Positions 54,240-64,000 of a DNA stretch of 64,000 nt are shown piece by piece; positions within the stretch are counted from its first letter, which is position 1, and each line of letters opens with the position of its first letter. Source of the stretch: Folioceros fuciformis (lineage: Eukaryota; Anthocerotophyta; Anthocerotopsida; Anthocerotales). The stretch spans positions 122,298 to 186,297 of the forward strand of contig JBNGIO010006230.1 in assembly GCA_049999805.1 (NCBI GenBank). Direction: 5' to 3'. The notes under the pieces are model-generated. The model was not told the origin of the DNA. It ran no database searches and saw only the letters and a list, made by a program, of their open reading frames with translations. Both the position numbers and the translations under genes were made by a program.

Positions 54240-55024
54240 TCACTTCGTCAGAAAGTACGCAAGAAGTAGCAAGCAAACAAAGGACGCGGAAATGGTCACG
54301 ATCTTCCGACTCGACTTCGTGCTGAACACCTGCAAGTATGCACACACGAAATTTTAAAGAAGTCCTGAACTGTTTCGAAACACAAAAATCTCGTGGGTTT
54401 TGCTAATCTTACGGCAGTCATACGATCCGCAACACCAGACATCGTCCCTCGGGCAGTCTCCACATCAATTCCCTGCAAGCACGCCACACATCCAAAATCA
54501 ACAAAAAACAGGGGCGCATCTGCTGAAGAAGCAGTCACAATTGTAGGGACTCGTCTTACCAGACGATCCAGCAACTTGTTGTGCGTCTGCACCTCAGTAT
54601 GTACATCAGAACTCAACTGCCGCAACGCCAGACGAGACGAAGTCTGGTAAGCAAAGAGATCGGAGTCGCATCAAACTCAAACTTCACTTGCACCACTGCA
54701 CATATGCCATACCATTTTCAGCAACTTAACTCGATCTTGAAGTTCTCCCAAAGCCTGCTCATTCTCGACCTCGGCAATCTCGTTGGAGCTGTAGAAAGAC
54801 GACGCAACCCGAGCCCCTCCGTCTTCGAGGTCGTCGAACAGAGCAGCACGAGTTCCCCGAGAATCTCTGCAACGCACACCCCACACATGAGCCCTACAAA
54901 CCGATAACTGGCAATCCGAGAGTTCCATCTCCGTGAAACCCATAACCTGTGCTCAGTCCCTACCACCCCAACGCAGCAGCAGGTCACCCGAAAAAATCGG
55001 CTAGTGGGCTCACCTGTACGCCAT
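54240..55024 (-). CDS. BET1-type Qc-SNARE
   Basis: Small tail-anchored Qc-SNARE for ER-Golgi vesicle fusion, like plant BET11/BET12 (BS14). The first coding exon is tiny: ATG at 55024 gives MAY plus two bases of an Arg codon. Then comes an exon with DSRGTRAALFDDLEDGGARV and ALGELQDRVKLLKM, then LRQLSSDVHTEVQTHNKLLD with RL, then GIDVETARGTMSGVADRMTA. The final exon has VFSTKSSRKIVTISASFVCL, a hydrophobic anchor and YFLTK before TGA (54240-54242). The SNARE heptads run through LQDRVKLLK...NKLLDRLG. The length of about 120 residues matches the family. All exon joins keep the frame. Confidence 0.9.
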
Positions 55025-55675
55025 CGCGAGCAGACGATCGTCTCACTCGCCCTTCTCGGAAACAGCTGGGACACTTGTAGTCGTCAACTGGAAAACAACA
55101 AGCCCCTGCTCCGCTTGCGTTGAATCCTTGCAACTCTTTCACAAAACCCTGAAGGACAAAGGAAGTCCGTATGCCCAGTAGACGATGCGACCTCACGACA
55201 AAGTTCGAGTCACAGCGCAGGTATCCGCTCACCAAGCTACGATCCAAAAGCAGACTGCCACAGATTATGCGAGATCCTTGTCGGAATTCATTTCTCAATT
55301 CAAGGCCTTAAGCAAGATTTCGTTGCTTATACAGTATGTATATCTGGCAGCCCTAACGTGAGCCACCTCGAGCGGAGTAGAAAGAGTCTACCCAGATTCC
55401 TGTTAGTGTACACGGCGCCCTCGGAGATCGTCTCAAGGTATGACAAGTCGAAGCAACAGCTGGCCACGAGTGTTCAGAAGGGATTAAAATTGGACAACGC
55501 TCGGAACCGAACACGATAAGATGAAACAGATGCGCGTATCGAGTCGGAGCTTCTCCTAGAGCCTGTAAGTATTTTATGGGGGAGAGATGAAACTGTAGGA
55601 TCTTCCGACTTAGTGTTACCATTAGGGTTTAGGCTTAGCAATTTGGAGCTCGAGGTTGGGCAGTGTGTTCCGTCC
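55025..55675. promoter_or_regulatory. Divergent region BET1-type / GCN5
   Basis: About 650 bp between two divergent start codons, holding both promoters and 5' UTRs. An extra 5' UTR exon of the SNARE gene is possible. Nothing specific identified. Confidence 0.4.
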
Positions 55676-58801
<3,126 letters not shown>

Positions 58802-59587
58802 ATGCCGGTAGTTTACGGAGGAAATTGGGCAGAATTCACCGCCAGTTTCTTTGTATTTCCTACTGAACTATTCAGGAGATCAGTCAACTGTGGAGGAGCT
58901 CCTCCAGCAGTTATTCAGTCCGTGCGCCGTGTCCAAGCGCCCTGCCACTCCGTAGTGCCACCACCACTCCTTAGGTGCCCCTGCACCGCGCTAACCTCTG
59001 TGTGTCGGGCTCCCCGACACCACCACGGCCTTGCTGGCACCATCCGGGCGATCCTTCCCTCGGTGCCGAACTCAGCCCGCGCCGTTCGGTGACCTGGTCA
59101 TATACGACTTTTCTGGACCCTTCCAGGTGCTCCAACATGTCGGGATTAGACAGGGACAACGAGACAGCGGTGGGCTTCCAAGCTGCCGACCGCTGAAGAG
59201 TTCACTGGCATACTGGATATGAGCGGCTTAGTAGCTGCCTGGCTGCAATACCATGGAGTAGGTGTTTCCACGGATTGTTGTAGGAGGAAATAAAAAGTGC
59301 TTCTTTCGTCTCGTAGCCGTGGGAGTTGGGGGCGAAGTGGCACGAATTTGGCAATGTTGACTTCGCAGGATTGCCGTAAGGACAAGGAGTGGCTCTCATG
59401 AGAGAGGCGTTTGACGGTGAAAACCACGCATTGAGTTATGTAGAACGCGAACTTGTGCTTCATATCCGCAAGGGAGACCATCTGCCCAGTCAGTTACGTA
59501 TGTATACAAGAACAAATACTTCTGAAGTGAATAAACTAGTACCATGGATTCAAAGCCGTGAGGGTTGGAGTGCCACATAGGTACCCT
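58802..59587. other. 3' intergenic, convergent GCN5 / MTP genes
   Basis: About 790 bases with both 3' UTRs. Several short frames overlap here but none carries a motif. Confidence 0.5.
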
Positions 59588-61481
59588 CTATTTTTCAATA
59601 CCATGCTCAGGCTTGTGCGTCACCTCATAATCTAAGTGCACAAATGCACGTTCAATGTCGGGCAGCGATTCCAGTTTATTCTGAAGGGCCTCCCCGATAT
59701 CATGAGCTCTCTTCAAGGGCATATCATCCGGCAGCACGATGTCTACTTCTGCAAAATAATGTGCCCCAAAGGTGTACGCCCTCACGGTGTCGATCTGTAA
59801 GATGTCTTTGTGGTGGTTCCAGCAGAGGTATGTCAACTTCTGAAGAAACTCCGGAGGAGCGGTTTTTCCAACCAATGATGTCACGTTCTCCCACACAGTC
59901 AACCCCCATGTGCGAGTAGTGTACAAAGCGAGCTGCCATGTAGACCACTTTCAATTCACATACCATTCGACAAGCATGACATGCCTTAATTTAAAGTACG
60001 CCGGACAGTATGAGCGATAAGCGGACGTACCAGTACTGCACCAGCCGGATCCATCCACCACTTGTTTGTTTTACTTGCCAGCACAGCTGCCAACAATCCG
60101 ATGCTGTTGGTTACCACATCAAAGAAGTGATCCAGGGCATAGGCCCGAACGATCTCATTTTCAAACATCCTGCAGTACACCATAAGAGCCAGCTTCACGA
60201 ACGTGACCCCAACCATGACTCCGATCACCCAAGGCCAGGTGTCCCCAGACAAAGACATCGCAGTGTTCTGCACAAAAAGATGTTTAAGCGGCGTCAGAGT
60301 CATGCCCTTGAATTTGCTGAAAAGACTGTACGAACTGTATGTTTAACGTCAAGCAACCCAGCACAATGAGAAACTGGACAGATAGCAATTGGTCGGCAGT
60401 GCAAACAACTTGCCTGGGATATCAGCTGCTGTGCTGCTTCCACAAGGATTTGGACTCCAAGCATTGCCATGACCACGGCAAAGACGAGAATCCCCTGCGC
60501 AATACACCACCACGGGGGGGACTAAGCTTCTACACAAATGAAATTTTCACATGACACAGCTCACAATGCAAGTACACCACTTACCACAGGCTGCATGCGC
60601 TTTTTCCCTATGGGATACAAGTGTCGGTCAGGTCTTTGCATAGAGAAGGCGGTGAGCCAAAGAATGAACCCAGATAGCAAGTCCAGTAACGAGTCCAAAG
60701 TTGATGCGATAATAGCCAAAGATTTACTCCTTACGGATACGTAGACCTTCGCAATAAACAGAACAAGATTGGCAAGGTTTGAGATCCGGATGGCCATAGT
60801 CTCCCCCTTAGCTCTGGCCACGCGCTCCTCCTGCACAGCAACAGAAAACATAAAACACATTCAGCACAGCATAAACTATCATCCCCTGCCCTTTATCCCG
60901 CTGTTCTCACTGACTTGAACAATTACAACAAAGGCTACCTGTGACAATCCATGGTAGCCCCCATCCGAAATGCTATCCATTTCCGTAAACCCCTCCAACA
61001 TCTCATCCTGCTGCTGGTAGTACTCTTCAACTCCACTGGCCCCGCCTGACAACATGGCGCATGACAAAACCACGTGAAAAATCCAGGAGAACTTCTCATT
61101 CTGACCCACGCTGCTCACCCTTGCAGTTGCGACAGATCTACATGGAACCAAGGAAAACGAAACATTGATCTACTATAGCTCAAAACAACCCCTCCAATCC
61201 AACGTAACATGAGACATCCTTCGGCACACAGTTACAACGCTGGTACAAAGTGCACGGCCAGAACACCTACCAAATTTCTTAAGGCAGTCAGTGAGGTATG
61301 CAGTCGGGGAGTTCTGCGGACTGTGCGGCCGCTCCTGCCCAGGGGCTCTGAAATTGCTGGCCTTAAGTTGCCACGGCCTCTCCTCTTCCACCCGATCCAG
61401 CAGAGCCGTCGAAGAGCTTTCCATGCCTGGGTCCATCAATCCTTCTCCTGCTCCACTCCCTTTCCCGTTCTGAGGCCCCAC
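59588..61481 (-). CDS. Mn-type cation diffusion facilitator (MTP8-11 group)
   Basis: Metal/proton antiporter of the CDF family, most like plant MTP8-MTP11, which move Mn2+ into Golgi-derived compartments or vacuoles. The first exon (from 61481) is cytosolic, with [20 protein letters not shown] and [10 protein letters not shown]. Then come [20 protein letters not shown] and [20 protein letters not shown], which enter the membrane domain. Metal-site motifs of the Mn type, DxxxD, occur in [14 protein letters not shown] and [20 protein letters not shown]. The histidine-rich loop of Zn-type members is absent, supporting Mn. The last exon encodes the cytosolic C-terminal domain: [40 protein letters not shown] and [18 protein letters not shown]. 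Six exons or more with the frame kept. The exact subfamily and membrane are inferred. Confidence 0.92.
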
Positions 61482-64000
61482 TTCAACCTCCTTGCCCCTA
61501 CTGGCCCTCCCAACCCGTGCCGTCTCGGACTACTTAGCTGCCTCGATTATCGGTAACTCTTACCCGTCGTTGCACGTCACTCCACCACCGATTGCTCAAG
61601 TGAGCAAAAACACCGCCTAGCGGAGCCGGACGACACCATCCAACCTCGCCCGCATCGAATTTTCTCAACCTACATCTAGCCCCGAGCAAACTCCAAGCTC
61701 ATCGGTGCAGACTCTCAATAACAAAGCTTGAGCGAGCAGGACACGCAATTGACAGACTCATCGCACGCAATTTGCCCTAAACGAAATGACCAGACCTCAG
61801 CAGCACCAGAACTTCGGAGTCTGGTGCTGACAGAGCCTCAACAATTCCACACCGGCTCACACCTTTGCGGCAACACCAAAAAACAGTAACAAAACCTCAA
61901 GAACCCGCAGCAGCATGCGGCAATGCGCAGCCCGCACTGCCCGGCAGTGCCACGGGAAGCAGGCGGCGGGCTTGAGCCGAGGCGCTCGCGGCCGATCCCG
62001 CCAGCACAGCCACCGTGCACGCTCGCAGGAACAGGCTCGAGTCTCGACACCGCGACACTCCAATCAACCGTGAAGAAGACGAAGACGATAAGTTGTAAGC
62101 GGCAGGCCGTAGCGGTACCCAAGAAAGAGGCTCACGAGCACCATCCTAGCCCTCCTGGGTAGACCGGTGGCAGTGAAACCACAGCCGAGGTCTTTGAAAA
62201 CTGCTCAATTTATCATTTGGACCGTCCGTGCTTGGAAAGTTTCACTCCGCCGTTGTTTCTGCGCTAGCTAGCTACATGTCTGGCAGGTGAGTAGTAGTTG
62301 ATCGTCCTTTGGGGCCCATCTCTAAACGGTTTCCCGTCTTGGATTCCATCACATGTCCGAGGTACAAGAGCAACACTTCAAACGTGAATGCCTCCATCCC
62401 AGATTCCGCAGGCAGGATGCTCGCCGCAGATTTGCTAGACGTGGTAAAGTGTCTCTGGGTTTCTTGCACCAGGAATCTATGTAGACTACACAGGTGCACT
62501 ACTTGCCACCAGTAAAACGCATATCCCATCTCAACGCCCCAATCAGTTTTGACGAACCCTGAGCAGCACATCAACCCGAGCTGGCGTACTTTACATGTCG
62601 TTTGATCACAGAACCTGGTGGATTCTATGCTCGCCCGTCAAACACGTCCCCATCCGCCCATGCGCTGCCGATAACCGGGTCGAGAGCATGCTGTGACACG
62701 AACGTCGGCATACTTTTGATTCCCGTCAGCAGGCTCCATCAATTCTGCTTCCGGAAACAGCAGCTGACCTCCAGGCAGCCATGGCCGTGCTCTCGATGAG
62801 CCTGCTGCAGAAGCTGCTGCGGGTTACGTGTAAAATCAAAGTTTCCAGGTTCTGCAGACTCTAGGGGAAAATGCCCGCTAACCTACTGGCTGGGACTGCA
62901 ACCGCTGTGCAGACACTACTCCAATCAGTGCGATCGTCCACTCACATGGAATCAAACTTTTTGAGTGAGGGAGTTTCATGTGATGTTTCTGCTGCCTGTC
63001 GTGCTATGCCATCCAGCTGACCTTTCTTCCGTGGCAATGGCAGACGGATCACACCAAGTTATCCTAAACAGACCGCATCAGCAACAGGTGCAACGGTGAT
63101 CGCCAAGAGGATTTCTGCGGGCAAATTTCTGGGGAAGGCAGGCGAAATGTGAGCGGCACTCAGGTGAAGATAGGAGCGTGACGGCTGAAGCAGTGGGCAA
63201 GCTGTGTGATGGAGGCGGCCGTCGTAAAGCACTGCGTTTTCGTGGCCCTTTTCATGAAGCTGATCAAGGAAGGATGGTGTTGTGGCTCAGCCGTGTCCAA
63301 TCTTTGGCGTTGCGAATGGTTTGTTATTTTGACGTGCTGTGGGGCCTGGACGAGGTACACAGACTTGGTAAGAAGAGCGTGGTGACATGGACAGGGTATT
63401 TTTAGCACAAGGGTGCGGATCACAAAGCCCTTCGGCGCTGTGCTGCGATGCAACAATAAGCATGGCTATGCGTGATTCCGTGACATTTGTGTGCCGCCTG
63501 CAGGCATGCGTGAGGGTGAGAAGGCAAGGAATTTCATTCTCAAATCACGGGAGAGGACATGAAGGTGAGTGTTTATGACCACCAACAGTGTAGTGAACAT
63601 GTAAGCGAACTGTGGAAGCTTGAAAGAGGACGTATGTCCAGAGAGCATTGGATAGACTCCAGCGGAAAGATCTGTAGTGCCGTGGGAATACCTTAGTAGC
63701 CGGATTCCCAGAAAAGCACGAGGCTGGAGGCTATTCGTGCGTACAGTGCTATGCAAGAATTTGGCGTGGCCGTCATCCATTCTTTAACATAGGGCAAGTG
63801 TGGGCACCTGGGCCAGCATCTGAACAGGGTGAATATGTACTTATAACTGGGCCCATGCCGAATATTCTAATGTAAAAAGCTCCTCGCACTTGGTCCAAAG
63901 TTTTGACGGCCCCCAAAACGACTACGCAAACGTTACCACGAGCATATATCTAAACCAGAGGTGACAAAAAGGAAGGGGGGGGAGAGAGATGGGGTTGCAA
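61482..64000. other. Terminal 2.5 kb without a supported gene
   Basis: The left part should be the MTP promoter and 5' UTR, GC-rich around 61900-62100. A frame pair at 62272-62574 (minus, with EAFTFEVLLLYLGHVMESKT) and 62309-62515 (plus) is mildly protein-like on both strands but matches nothing I know. The rest shows only short frames. No tRNA, rRNA or transposon end recognised. Confidence 0.45.

Overview
The window is nuclear DNA of a gene-dense green land plant. Most genes are split by short GT-AG introns (about 80-250 bp), and many encode plant organelle functions: plastid glycerol-3-phosphate acyltransferase, an MCD1-like plastid-division protein, an ELIP-type antenna relative, an RPH1-like plastid membrane protein and the complex I TYKY subunit. 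Flowering-promoting-factor-like, Gnk2/DUF26-like and DYW-type PPR sequences point to an embryophyte. A complete WDR35/IFT121 gene implies cilia, hence motile sperm, so a seed plant with non-motile sperm is unlikely. A bryophyte or lycophyte fits best; the compact genes and PPR-DYW content would suit a hornwort, but that is inference. Two 100-N gaps show this is a scaffolded assembly.

Layout. 0.5-9.1 kb holds three minus-strand genes: a PhoD-like phosphatase, an unrecognised intronless 837-codon ORF and an intronless Rab escort protein. The last shares a short divergent promoter with an RPH1-like gene (9.3-10.4 kb, +). 10.8-13.1 kb (-) is a Pro/Ser-rich plant protein with a triplicated module; its GC-rich upstream region contains the first gap. 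14.7-15.8 kb is an AT-rich island with an FPF1-like gene. 16.2-22.3 kb (+) is WDR35/IFT121, ending about 30 bp from a convergent serine beta-lactamase-like gene (22.3-24.0 kb, -). 24.1-25.5 kb is a second AT-rich island with a secreted DUF26-like gene and an 83-bp tandem repeat. 26.1-30.2 kb (+) is TPX2, containing the second gap. 30.3-33.4 kb holds only uncertain, probably decayed coding traces.

33.4-35.1 kb (+) is an old-yellow-enzyme/OPR gene. Then come CSU2/TLS1 (-), MCD1-like (+), ATS1 (-) and COG7 (-), followed by a PDF-block ORF and a frameshifted PPR-DYW pseudogene (46.4-47.95 kb, +), an ELIP-like gene (-), and a 2.9 kb gene-free stretch with a composite minisatellite. 52.1-53.3 kb (+) is complex I TYKY, 54.2-55.0 kb (-) a BET1-type Qc-SNARE, 55.7-58.8 kb (+) GCN5 and 59.6-61.5 kb (-) a Mn-type cation diffusion facilitator. 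The last 2.5 kb show no convincing gene.

The genes are mostly unrelated housekeeping loci, arranged as divergent pairs with short promoters and convergent pairs with short tails; there is no operon or obvious biosynthetic cluster. I did not find a clear new biological system. The best leads are the unidentified 837-codon ORF, the two AT-rich islands, the decayed PPR-DYW locus, the composite minisatellite and the apparently artificial gap inside TPX2.
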